Shown piece by piece: positions 8,361-20,300 of a DNA stretch of 25,956 nucleotides (its first letter is position 1; each line of letters opens with the position of its first letter). The DNA is from an uncultured Rothia sp. (GTDB lineage: Bacteria > Actinomycetota > Actinomycetes > Actinomycetales > Micrococcaceae), in NCBI RefSeq assembly GCF_937976295.1, contig NZ_CALJRY010000330.1, positions 1-25,956 on the forward strand, written 5' to 3'. The notes beneath the pieces are model-generated. The model was not told the origin of the DNA. It searched no databases and saw nothing but the letters and a program-made list of their open reading frames with translations. Made by a program: the position numbers and the translations under genes.

Positions 8361-9857
8361 ATGGCTATTAACCAGAGCGCACCCAGCAGCGCCCAGAAGA
8401 AGGCAGAGGCTCTGCCGTACGACATCAGTGTTTTTGAGATGTTCAGCATTGGTGTGGGTCCTTCGAGCTCGCATACCGTGGGGCCGATGCGCGCTTCGAA
8501 CCGTTTTGTGGCGGAGCTGATTGATGAGGGTCTGTTGGACCGTGTGACGGGCATACATGTTGACCTGTATGGTTCGTTGGCGGCTACGGGTGCTGGTCAC
8601 GGCACGATGAGTGCTGCGTTGAAGGGCTTGTGTGGTTTTGTTCCGGAGACGATTAATATCGCTGATTCTGAGGCGATGATTGAGCGTAATAGTGTGGACG
8701 GCACGCTGCCTCTGGCGGGTTACCCGTCTTCTGCTTACGGTGTGAGTGCTCCCGGTGGTGAGGAGCAGAAGGTGTACGGCCCGGTGGTGAAGTACCGCGA
8801 GCTGGATATGACTCTGCGCCCTCTGACTGTTTTGCCGCGCCATACGAACGGTATGAAGATCGCGGCGTTTGCGGGTGAGCAGTTGTTGTTGGAGCGTACC
8901 TACTATTCGATTGGTGGCGGCTTCATTGTTGAGGGTGATGAGGAGGCGACCGGTGGTGCGTCGCTGATGAACCCTCCGTATCCGTTCGGTTCGGCTACTG
9001 AGCTGCTGGAGATGGCGAATGAGTCTGGTCTGTCGATTGCGCAGTTGAAGATGGCGAATGAGTGTTCTCTGCGTTCGGAGCAGGAGGTCCGTGACGGCAT
9101 CCTGCATATCTACCGTGTGATGAAGGAGTGCATTGGCTCTTCGCTGGCGCGTGTGGGTTATTTGCCTGGTCCTCTGAAGGTGCGTTGCCGTGCGGGTGCG
9201 TGGCACCGCGATTTGATGGTGGAGGACCCTTCGAAGTCTCCTGAGTTCGCTATTGACTGGGTGAATCTGATTGCTTTGGCGGTCAATGAGGAGAACGCTT
9301 TTGGCGGTCGCGTGGTGACTGCTCCGACGAATGGTGCTGCGGGTATTATTCCGGCGGTGCTGCATTACGCGATGAATTACACGCAGGGTATTCGCCATTG
9401 CGGTCAGGCTGCCCGTGATCAGGCTGTTGTTGATTTCTTCTTGGCGTCTTCTGCTGTGGGTGTGCTGTATAAGAAGCGTGCCTCGATTTCTGGTGCTGAG
9501 GTGGGTTGCCAGGGTGAGGTGGGTAGCGCCTCCTCGATGGCTGCTGCCGGTTTGGCGCAGGTGATGGGTGGTACTCCTGAGCAGGTTGAGAATGCTGCTG
9601 AGATTGCGATGGAGCACAACTTGGGTCTGACGTGTGACCCGGTGGGTGGTCTGGTGCAGATTCCGTGTATTGAGCGTAATGCGATGGCTGCGTCGAATGC
9701 TGTGACGGCGGCTCGTATGGCGTTGCGTGGCGATGGTACGCACCGTGTGTCGTTGGATCAGGTGATTGAGACGATGCGTCAGACCGGTCTGGATATGTCT
9801 CACCGTTATAAGGAGACGTCCATGGGTGGTTTGGCTGTGAATGTGGTGGAATGCTAG
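8361..9857 (+). CDS. sdaA: L-serine ammonia-lyase, one-chain iron-sulfur type
   Basis: The enzyme deaminates L-serine to pyruvate and ammonia using a [4Fe-4S] cluster instead of PLP. The N-terminal domain carries SIGVGPSSSHTVGPMRA (29-45), and the catalytic domain follows from about residue 200. In the Legionella enzyme the cluster ligands are Cys343, Cys385, Cys396 and the C-terminal Cys458. Here Cys383, Cys425 and Cys436 keep the spacings of 42 and 11, and the last residue, Cys498, keeps the spacing of 62. The C-terminal cysteine that plugs the active site until serine displaces it is therefore conserved. ATG 8361 has GAAGGAC at 8349-8355. Leucine is often coded TTG, unlike gcvP and rpoB, which fits lower expression. 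Placed after gcvPT, it completes a route from glycine through serine to pyruvate. No clear terminator follows. Confidence 0.95.
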   Translation: MAINQSAPSSAQKKAEALPYDISVFEMFSIGVGPSSSHTVGPMRASNRFVAELIDEGLLDRVTGIHVDLYGSLAATGAGHGTMSAALKGLCGFVPETINIADSEAMIERNSVDGTLPLAGYPSSAYGVSAPGGEEQKVYGPVVKYRELDMTLRPLTVLPRHTNGMKIAAFAGEQLLLERTYYSIGGGFIVEGDEEATGGASLMNPPYPFGSATELLEMANESGLSIAQLKMANECSLRSEQEVRDGILHIYRVMKECIGSSLARVGYLPGPLKVRCRAGAWHRDLMVEDPSKSPEFAIDWVNLIALAVNEENAFGGRVVTAPTNGAAGIIPAVLHYAMNYTQGIRHCGQAARDQAVVDFFLASSAVGVLYKKRASISGAEVGCQGEVGSASSMAAAGLAQVMGGTPEQVENAAEIAMEHNLGLTCDPVGGLVQIPCIERNAMAASNAVTAARMALRGDGTHRVSLDQVIETMRQTGLDMSHRYKETSMGGLAVNVVEC

Positions 9858-9986
9858 GTGCACGCCGTGGCAGGTTTGCACTCCTGATGAGGGTGTGGTA
9901 GACAGAAGGGATTTCTTCCTGTATCGTTAGTATTTACGCTTTCCCTAACCTTTGTGCCTTCATATAGCGGTGGGCACGGGCTGAAG

Positions 9987-10014
9987 GTGACGTTTTTCCG
10001 TCCGACTCTATAGC
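9987..10014 (+). promoter_or_regulatory. Possible rpoB promoter
   Basis: GTGACG (9987-9992) and TATAGC (10009-10014) are 16 bases apart, each four of six consensus matches, about 100 bases before rpoB. TAGTAT at 9928-9933 is another -10-like site without a good partner. The 257-base gap holds no gene. Confidence 0.3.
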
Positions 10015-10085
10015 TTCGAGCACCGTTCTATTCGGGGGCTGAGGTTGTCGTGTCGCCGGTAAAGTCGCCGGGAGGCTGATTGCTA

Positions 10086-10099
10086 ACAGACATGTCTGT
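10086..10099. repeat. 14-bp perfect palindrome before rpoB
   Basis: ACAGACATGTCTGT is its own reverse complement. It ends one base before the GAAGG ribosome-binding site (10101-10105) of rpoB, so it could be an operator for a dimeric regulator. As RNA it could form only a tight hairpin with a short stem. Confidence 0.6.
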
Positions 10100-10114
10100 G
10101 GAAGGATCCCCATT

Positions 10115-13100
10115 TTGGTCGCTTCGAGCACCTCGAATCATGACGCCGCTAACGGCGCAGAGAACGTCTCGCGCCGAATTTCATTCGCGAAGATTAACGA
10201 ACCGCTGAAGGTTCCCAACCTGCTTGCTATCCAGACCGATAGCTTCGACCGCCTCGTGGGTAACGAGCGCTGGGCGGAGCGTCTGGAAAAGGCGCAGGCT
10301 GCTGGTGACACTTCTGTCCCCGCTCAGTCCGGTCTGGCTGAGATTTTTGAAGAAATCTCCCCGATTCGTGACTTCCAGGAGACTATGCAGCTCTCCTTCT
10401 CTGAGCCTGAGTTTGCTGACCCCAAGTACTCTGTTGAGGAGTGCAAGGACCGTGACGCAACCTACTCGGCTCCGCTGTACATTAAGGCTGAATTCATGAA
10501 CCTCGCTACTGGCGAGGTCAAGCAGCAGACCCTGTTCATGGGTGACTTCCCCCTGATGACCGAGGCCGGCACCTTCGTTATTAACGGTACTGAGCGTGTG
10601 GTCGTTTCTCAGCTGGTGCGTTCCCCCGGTGCTTACTTTGAGAAGGCTCCGGACCGTACCTCCGATAAGGACATTTACTCTGCCCGCGTGATTCCTTCCC
10701 GCGGTGCATGGTTCGAGCTTGAGATTGATAAGCGCGACCAGGTGGGCGTGCGTCTGGACCGTAAGCGTAAGCAGTCTGTGACTGTTCTGCTGAAGGCTCT
10801 GGGCTGGACCGAGTCCAAGATTCTGGCTGAGTTCGGTCAGTACGACTCCATCCGCGCAACCCTGGAGAAGGACTCCGTTAAGGACCGCGATGAGGCTCTG
10901 CTGGACATCTACCGCAAGCTGCGTCCGGGCGAACCCCCGACGGTTGAAGCTGCCCAGGCTCTGCTGGACAACATGTACTTCACCCCGCGCCGCTACGACC
11001 TGGCGAAGGTTGGCCGTTACAAGCTGAACCGTAAGCTCGGCGTGGACATTCCCATGGATTCCCCCGAGGCTTCCGTTCTGAGCCAGGACGACATCGCTCA
11101 GATGATTCGTTACCTCTGCGCTCTGCACGCAGGCGAGACCAGCATCCCCGGCGTCCGCGACGGCGAGGAAATCTCCCTCAAGATCGATATCGACGACATC
11201 GATCACTTCGGCAACCGTCGTATCCGCACCGTGGGCGAGCTCATTGAGAACCAGATCCGTACCGGTCTGTCCCGTATGGAGCGCGTGGTTCGCGAGCGCA
11301 TGACCACCCAGGACGTGGATGCTATTACCCCGCAGTCTCTGGTGAACATCCGCCCCGTCGTGGCAGCTATCAAGGAGTTCTTCGGTACTTCTCAGCTGTC
11401 GCAGTTCATGGACCAGAACAACCCGCTGGCAGGTCTGACCCACAAGCGTCGTCTGTCCGCACTGGGCCCGGGCGGTCTGTCCCGTGACCGTGCAGGCATG
11501 GAAGTTCGAGACGTCCACCCCTCGCACTACGGTCGTATGTGCCCCATTGAAACCCCTGAAGGCCCGAACATTGGTCTGATTGGTTCGCTGGCAACCTACG
11601 GTCGCATCAACTCCTTCGGTTTCATTGAGACCCCCTACCGTGTGGTGACTGACGGCCGCGTGACCGATGAGGTCCGCTACCTGACCGCTGACGATGAGAA
11701 GTCTGTCGTTATCGCACAGGCAAACGCACCGCTGAACGCTGACCGCACCTTTGCTGAGAACGAGGTTCTCTGCCGTGCGGGCGACGGTTCTGGTGAAGCT
11801 GTTCTGGTTGCTCCCGGCGCCGTACAGTACATGGACGTTTCCCCGCGCCAGATGGTGTCTGTGGCTACCGCCCTGATTCCTTACCTGGAGCACGACGACG
11901 CTAACCGAGCACTGATGGGTGCTAACATGCAGCGTCAGGCTGTGCCCCTGCTGGAGTCTGAGGCTCCCGTGGTTGGTACCGGTATGGAGAAGTACGCAGC
12001 ACTGGATTCCGGTGACTCCGTGCTCGCGAAGAAGCCCGGTGTGGTTTCCTCTGTGGACGCTAAGACTGTTATCGTTCGTAACGACGACGGCTCTGTCTCC
12101 ACCTACCCGATCATGAAGTTCTCCCGCTCGAACCCGGGTAACTGCTACAACCAGCGCGTTGTGGTGAAGGAAGGCCAGCGCGTCGAATACCGCGACGTTA
12201 TTGCTGACGGCCCCTCCACCGACGGTGGCGAGCTGGCACTGGGTAAGAACCTGCTCGTGGCGTACATGCCGTGGGAAGGCCTGAACTACGAGGATGCGAT
12301 CATCCTCTCCCAGCGCATGGTTTCTGAGGACGTGCTGACCTCGATCCACATTGAGGAGCACGAGATTGACGCCCGCGACACCAAGCTGGGCCCCGAGGAG
12401 ATTACCCGCGATATCCCGAACGTGTCCGAGGATGTTCTCTCGGCTCTGGACGAGCGCGGCATCATCCACATCGGTGCTGAGGTTGAGGCTGGCGACATCC
12501 TGGTCGGTAAGGTCACCCCCAAGGGTGAGACCGAGCTGACCCCCGAGGAGCGCCTGCTGCGCGCAATCTTCGGTGAGAAGTCTCGCGAGGTTCGTGACAC
12601 CTCCCTGAAGGTTCCTCACGGTGAGTCCGGTACCGTCATTGGTATCCGCATCTTCGACCGCGAGAGCAACGATGAGGACGATCTGCCCCCGGGCGTGAAC
12701 CAGCTGGTCCGCGTGTACGTGGCTCAGAAGCGTAAGATTACCGACGGCGACAAGCTTGCAGGCCGCCACGGTAACAAGGGTGTTATTTCCAAGATTCTGC
12801 CGATCGAGGATATGCCCTTCCTGGAAGACGGTACCCCCGTGGACGTTATCCTGAACCCGCTGGGCGTGCCCGGTCGTATGAACATTGGTCAGGTTCTGGA
12901 AGTCCACACCGGTTGGCTGGCTAAGCAGGGTTGGAAGATTGAGGGCGAGCCCGAGTGGCTCAAGCGCATGCCGAACTTCCCGAAGGAATCCGGCCCGACC
13001 CGCCTGGCAACCCCGGTGTTCGACGGTGCCCACGAGGACGAGCTGTTCGACCTCATGGACCACTCGAACCCGAACCGCGATGGTGACCGTCTGATCAACC

Positions 13101-13621
13101 GTTCCGGTAAGGCACGTCTGATTGACGGCCGTTCCGGTGAGCCGTTCCCGGACCCGATTTCGGTTGGTTACCAGTACATCCTGAAGCTGCACCACCTGGT
13201 GGATGACAAGATTCACGCTCGTTCCACCGGTCCGTACTCGATGATTACCCAGCAGCCCCTGGGTGGTAAGGCGCAGTTCGGTGGTCAGCGCTTCGGTGAG
13301 ATGGAAGTGTGGGCGCTGGAAGCATATGGCGCCGCATATACCCTGCAGGAAATCCTGACCGTCAAGTCCGATGACGTGGCGGGCCGTGTGAAGGTTTACG
13401 AGGCTATCGTGAAGGGTGAGAACATCCCTGAGCCGGGTATCCCCGAATCCTTCAAGGTTCTTATCAAGGAAATGCAGTCTCTGTGCCTGAACGTTGAGGT
13501 GCTCTCCACCGACGGCAAGATTATTGAGATGAGCGACTCGGAGGAAGAAGGCTTCCGGGCAGCAGAAGATATGGGCGTGAGCCTGACCCACGACGAGCCT
13601 AGCTCCGTCGACGAGGTATAA
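10115..13621 (+). CDS. rpoB: DNA-directed RNA polymerase beta subunit
   Basis: This is the full-length 1168-residue beta subunit of RNA polymerase, which forms one jaw of the active-site cleft. The start is TTG at 10115 (MVASSTSN), with GAAGG at 10101-10105 and no ATG nearby. The rifampicin pocket is wild type: Asp433, His443 and Ser448 correspond to E. coli 516, 526 and 531, in QFMDQNNPLAGLTHKRRLSA. GPGGLSRDRAGMEVRDVHPS and MCPIETPEGPNIGLIGSLA follow, and KLAGRHGNKG and QPLGGKAQFGGQRFGEME lie in the C-terminal half. A rifampicin-sensitive enzyme is predicted. Codons are strongly C-ending, as expected for high expression. rpoC follows after 110 bases with a hairpin between. The usual rplJ-rplL genes are not upstream; sdaA is. 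Confidence 0.98.
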   Translation: MVASSTSNHDAANGAENVSRRISFAKINEPLKVPNLLAIQTDSFDRLVGNERWAERLEKAQAAGDTSVPAQSGLAEIFEEISPIRDFQETMQLSFSEPEFADPKYSVEECKDRDATYSAPLYIKAEFMNLATGEVKQQTLFMGDFPLMTEAGTFVINGTERVVVSQLVRSPGAYFEKAPDRTSDKDIYSARVIPSRGAWFELEIDKRDQVGVRLDRKRKQSVTVLLKALGWTESKILAEFGQYDSIRATLEKDSVKDRDEALLDIYRKLRPGEPPTVEAAQALLDNMYFTPRRYDLAKVGRYKLNRKLGVDIPMDSPEASVLSQDDIAQMIRYLCALHAGETSIPGVRDGEEISLKIDIDDIDHFGNRRIRTVGELIENQIRTGLSRMERVVRERMTTQDVDAITPQSLVNIRPVVAAIKEFFGTSQLSQFMDQNNPLAGLTHKRRLSALGPGGLSRDRAGMEVRDVHPSHYGRMCPIETPEGPNIGLIGSLATYGRINSFGFIETPYRVVTDGRVTDEVRYLTADDEKSVVIAQANAPLNADRTFAENEVLCRAGDGSGEAVLVAPGAVQYMDVSPRQMVSVATALIPYLEHDDANRALMGANMQRQAVPLLESEAPVVGTGMEKYAALDSGDSVLAKKPGVVSSVDAKTVIVRNDDGSVSTYPIMKFSRSNPGNCYNQRVVVKEGQRVEYRDVIADGPSTDGGELALGKNLLVAYMPWEGLNYEDAIILSQRMVSEDVLTSIHIEEHEIDARDTKLGPEEITRDIPNVSEDVLSALDERGIIHIGAEVEAGDILVGKVTPKGETELTPEERLLRAIFGEKSREVRDTSLKVPHGESGTVIGIRIFDRESNDEDDLPPGVNQLVRVYVAQKRKITDGDKLAGRHGNKGVISKILPIEDMPFLEDGTPVDVILNPLGVPGRMNIGQVLEVHTGWLAKQGWKIEGEPEWLKRMPNFPKESGPTRLATPVFDGAHEDELFDLMDHSNPNRDGDRLINRSGKARLIDGRSGEPFPDPISVGYQYILKLHHLVDDKIHARSTGPYSMITQQPLGGKAQFGGQRFGEMEVWALEAYGAAYTLQEILTVKSDDVAGRVKVYEAIVKGENIPEPGIPESFKVLIKEMQSLCLNVEVLSTDGKIIEMSDSEEEGFRAAEDMGVSLTHDEPSSVDEV

Positions 13622-13642
13622 GCACCGCCTCCTTCTAGGGTG

Positions 13643-13681
13643 GGGAACCCCGCATGCGCTCGCATGCGTTGTGGGGTTCCC
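13643..13681 (+). other. Long hairpin between rpoB and rpoC
   Basis: GGGAACCCC (13643-13651) pairs with GGGGTTCCC (13673-13681). Inside, GCATGC (13652-13657) pairs with GCATGC (13662-13667), each copy itself a palindrome. No T-run follows, so read-through into rpoC is expected. A processing or partial-termination site is likely. Confidence 0.6.
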
Positions 13682-13731
13682 GCCCGCTAACCCAAGTCTT
13701 CAGAAACTTACAGAAAGAGATTAGGACCGAT

Positions 13732-17634
<3,903 letters not shown>

Positions 17635-17690
17635 GGCTTCTGCCGTGAGGGACAGGTTGGGGGTTTAGGCTCCCGGCCTGGTCCTTGATA

Positions 17691-17738
17691 AGGAACGCGG
17701 ATACTCGAGTTTGTCTCGGGTATCCGCGTTCTTTGTTT
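17691..17738 (+). terminator. Terminator of rpoBC
   Basis: GAACGCGGATACTCGAG (17693-17709) pairs with CTCGGGTATCCGCGTTC (17715-17731): 17 pairs with one G-U and a 5-base loop, followed by TTTGTTT. It is the best intrinsic terminator in the window. Confidence 0.92.
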
Positions 17739-17739
17739 A

Positions 17740-18036
17740 ACGACTAGGGGGATAGAGGATGCTTTCTTTTAGGTAGTGCTTTAATATTCTTTATCCTTCA
17801 GGGGAAGGTCGTATATTTTTTGCCTAGTGGACGAATTTATTTATAAAAAAGTCATTGGAGTGCATTATGTTTCAAAGCGGGAAAATTTCTTGACTGGGCA
17901 AGAAATTAGATTGCGACCAAGTAATCTAAATCTCCCGAGAAACCGCACCAAAACTGCAATATATAGAATATTCGCTCGTTTTTCTTTTAGATATTTATAG
18001 AATGAATATTCTTGATTTGAACAGCGCTAATTCAAC
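17740..18036. other. AT-rich spacer before the ceramidase gene
   Basis: About 300 bases are visibly richer in A and T than all neighbouring DNA, with runs such as TATATTTTTTG and ATTTATTTATAAAAAAG. They include two inverted repeats (17884-17907 and 17906-17929). An open frame of 57 codons from GTG 17827 has no ribosome-binding site and I do not call it. The spacer may be a regulatory region or the edge of acquired DNA. Confidence 0.6.
17884..17929. repeat. Two adjoining inverted repeats upstream of the ceramidase
   Basis: AATTTCTTG (17884-17892) and CAAGAAATT (17899-17907) form a perfect 9-bp inverted repeat with a 6-base centre. Sharing its edge, TTAGATT (17906-17912) and AATCTAA (17923-17929) form a second 7-bp repeat. 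The arrangement fits operator sites, or two mutually exclusive hairpins if transcribed. Confidence 0.55.
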
Positions 18037-18066
18037 TTGGAAAGCCTTTTGACTAGGTTCTATTCT
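18037..18066 (+). promoter_or_regulatory. Candidate promoter for a leaderless ceramidase mRNA
   Basis: TTGGAA (18037-18042) and TATTCT (18061-18066) are 18 bases apart. The predicted +1 falls at about 18073-18074, which is the A of the ceramidase ATG, and the only purine-rich site (GAAGG, 18068-18072) is too close to the ATG to work normally. Confidence 0.4.
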
Positions 18067-18073
18067 TGAAGGC

Positions 18074-20257
18074 ATGCATATCACTCCATTCTCTTCCGGA
18101 CGGGTGACTACTGGCGGCACCCGACTGTCTTCCGGATCGGCACAGCCTCACGAATCTGAACTGAATTCCTCCCTGTCTGCAGGGGAGCAAAAGCGCTCTT
18201 CTGTTTTTTCGCGTTTTAAGGCGCCCACCCACTCTCTTGCTCGCATTGGTGCAGCATGCCTCGTTGCGGCTTCCGCAATTCTTCCCGCCGGCCAGATTGC
18301 GACCGCGGCCCCTGTTTCTCAGAGCGCTAGTGCTACCCCCTACCTGGTTGGTGCGGGTGCAGCGGATATTACCGGTGAGCCCGGTGAAGTCGGCTTCATG
18401 GGCTATGGCGACTCTTCCCAGAAGGGTAGCGGTGTGCATACTCGCCAGTATGCTCGCGCTTTTATCGCGGTGGATCGCGCCTCCGGTAAGCGCAACCTCA
18501 TCGTTGTCCTGGATGCTCTGACGAGCTGGCAGTCGCTGCGTGATGAACTGGTTAAGCGCATCCGTGCAGAGTTTGGCTCCGCATACGATGAGTCGAATAT
18601 TATGATTACCGCGACCCATACCCACGCAACTCCGGGTGGCATTACGCACCAGAGCCTGTACAACATTACGACCCTGGGCTTCCATCAGGACACGTTCAAC
18701 GCTCAGGTGGACGGTTCGCTGAAGGCGATCCGCCAGGCGACCAAGGATCTAGCACCGGGTAACCTGACAATTTCGTCATCGAAGCTGACCGGTGTTGGCG
18801 CTAACCGGTCCCGTGAGGCGTTTAATCTGGATTCTCCTCAGCTACGTTCTAAGTTGCCCGGCGGTACCGACCCGACCAATATGACTCTGCGTCTGGAGCG
18901 TAACGGCAAGACTCGTGCGGTGCTGAACTGGTACGCGATTCACCCGACGTCATTGACCTCGAAGAATACTCTGATTTCGAGCGATAACAAGGGTTATGCG
19001 GAGTATCTGCTGGAGACTCAGGATCACGGCGTTGACCGCAATGTTCCCGGCAGTGGTGATGGTTTCGTTGCGGCGTTTGCAAATGCTAATGCTGGTGATG
19101 TTTCCCCGAATACTTGGTTGAAGCCTGGTCAGGGTCCCACTAATGATGAGTTCAAGAATGTGAAGATTCAGGGTGAGAAGCAGGCTAATGCTGTGCGTTC
19201 TCAGCTTAAGAGTGCGGGTACTCCAGTGGGTAATGGTCTGGATTCGCGTATTTCGTACTTCAATTTCTCGGGTATGAATGTGGATGCCAAGTACACCGGT
19301 AGCGGCCATAATGAGCGCACCTGTCAGGGATTCTTGGGTACTTCGTTTGGTGCGGGTTCTACTGAGGATGGTGGCGGTGGTTGGGCTGTCTTCAAGGAAG
19401 GTTCGGGTCGCCCCTCTATTCTGGGCACTTTGGCGTTCACTCCGAGTGCAGCGCAGACTCGTTGTCAGCAGCCGAAGGGTATTCTCTTCTCTGCAAAAAA
19501 TGGAACGATCATTCAGGAAAAGTATCCGGTGCAGATTATGCGTTTCGGTGACTACTACCTGCTGGGTATGCCCGGCGAGTTCACCGGCGCGGTGGGCGTG
19601 CAGTACCGTCAGGATGCTGCCAAGCTTTTCGGCGTCCCCGAATCACACATTATTCTGCAGGGCTACACCAACGCCTACGATCACTACGTGACAACCCCTG
19701 AGGAGTACGACTCTCAGCAGTACGAAGGCGGTGCGACCCTTTTCGGCCGTTACACCTCCAGTGCGTTCCGTCAGACCATTAACGTTGTCGGAACTTCGCT
19801 GAAGAACGGCACTCCGTTGGGCATTGGTGACCGCCCGAATGATCGTCGCCCGGTAGCCAGCCTGCAGGGTAAGGTCGTCTATGACACCCCCATGTTTGGT
19901 ATGCGTTACGGCCAGGTCACTCAGCAGCCTCAGGACGCTATTGCCGGCCGCGAAGAGGTGACGGCTCGTTTTGCTGGTGCCCACCCGAATAACAACATGC
20001 ATCACGACGGTAGCTACTTCGTGATTGAGCGTCGTGTGGGTAATACCTGGAAGTACTACACCGCGGATAACAACCCGGATACCTTCTTTGAATGGAAGCG
20101 CATTGGTGTTTCGGCCTCTCAGGTGACGGTTCGATGGAAGGTGCCGGCTAATACTCCTAAGGGGCAGTACCGCATCCGCTACTACGGCAATGCCAAGAAG
20201 AATTCGAAGACTATTACCCCGTTTGAGGGGCAGACTCGAGTCTTCCAGGTGGCGTAG
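18074..20257 (+). CDS. Secreted neutral/alkaline ceramidase
   Basis: The product belongs to the neutral ceramidase family, zinc amidases that split ceramide into sphingosine and fatty acid. It has 727 residues (Pseudomonas enzyme about 670). A long polar N-terminus (1-53) precedes a hydrophobic signal (about 54-75) ending ATAAP, so export is predicted. The catalytic domain starts LVGAGAADITGEPG (91-104). Candidate zinc ligands are His182 or His184 in TATHTHATPGG, His290 in NWYAIHPTS, Glu502 in GMPGEFTG and a tyrosine in NAYDHYVTTPEEY (533-545). The nucleophile serine lies in NTLISSDNKGY (298-308). Cys417 and Cys464 may pair. A C-terminal Ig-like domain follows from about 580. ATG 18074 is the first start after an in-frame stop at 18050; GTG 18104 is an alternative. 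M. tuberculosis has a ceramidase (Rv0669c) beside rpoC in the opposite direction. Confidence 0.92.
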   Translation: MHITPFSSGRVTTGGTRLSSGSAQPHESELNSSLSAGEQKRSSVFSRFKAPTHSLARIGAACLVAASAILPAGQIATAAPVSQSASATPYLVGAGAADITGEPGEVGFMGYGDSSQKGSGVHTRQYARAFIAVDRASGKRNLIVVLDALTSWQSLRDELVKRIRAEFGSAYDESNIMITATHTHATPGGITHQSLYNITTLGFHQDTFNAQVDGSLKAIRQATKDLAPGNLTISSSKLTGVGANRSREAFNLDSPQLRSKLPGGTDPTNMTLRLERNGKTRAVLNWYAIHPTSLTSKNTLISSDNKGYAEYLLETQDHGVDRNVPGSGDGFVAAFANANAGDVSPNTWLKPGQGPTNDEFKNVKIQGEKQANAVRSQLKSAGTPVGNGLDSRISYFNFSGMNVDAKYTGSGHNERTCQGFLGTSFGAGSTEDGGGGWAVFKEGSGRPSILGTLAFTPSAAQTRCQQPKGILFSAKNGTIIQEKYPVQIMRFGDYYLLGMPGEFTGAVGVQYRQDAAKLFGVPESHIILQGYTNAYDHYVTTPEEYDSQQYEGGATLFGRYTSSAFRQTINVVGTSLKNGTPLGIGDRPNDRRPVASLQGKVVYDTPMFGMRYGQVTQQPQDAIAGREEVTARFAGAHPNNNMHHDGSYFVIERRVGNTWKYYTADNNPDTFFEWKRIGVSASQVTVRWKVPANTPKGQYRIRYYGNAKKNSKTITPFEGQTRVFQVA

Positions 20258-20300
20258 CCCGGCAGTCGCTGTGGTGGGCCTATAACTGAATACTCTCTTG

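Noticed and set aside
11381..11461. Rifampicin-resistance substitutions in rpoB, and streptomycin substitutions in rpsL
   Set aside because: Asp433, His443 and Ser448 of RpoB and Lys43 and Lys88 of S12 are wild type.
10181..13591. A frame of more than 1100 codons open on the minus strand opposite rpoB, with similar ones opposite rpoC, gcvP and the nar genes
   Set aside because: Their products are rich in Val, Leu, Gln, Asn and His and resemble no protein family. They are mirror images of the biased codon use of the true genes and have no ribosome-binding sites.
13654..13731. ATG at 13654 as start of rpoC
   Set aside because: It lies inside the intergenic hairpin. The conserved beta' N-terminus begins at 13732 behind an AGGA site.
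17827..18000. 57-codon frame from GTG in the AT-rich spacer
   Set aside because: No ribosome-binding site. The product is rich in Lys, Arg, Phe, Tyr and Ile, as translated AT-rich DNA would be, and resembles nothing I know. An eight-codon ATG frame at 17867 is likewise too weak to call.
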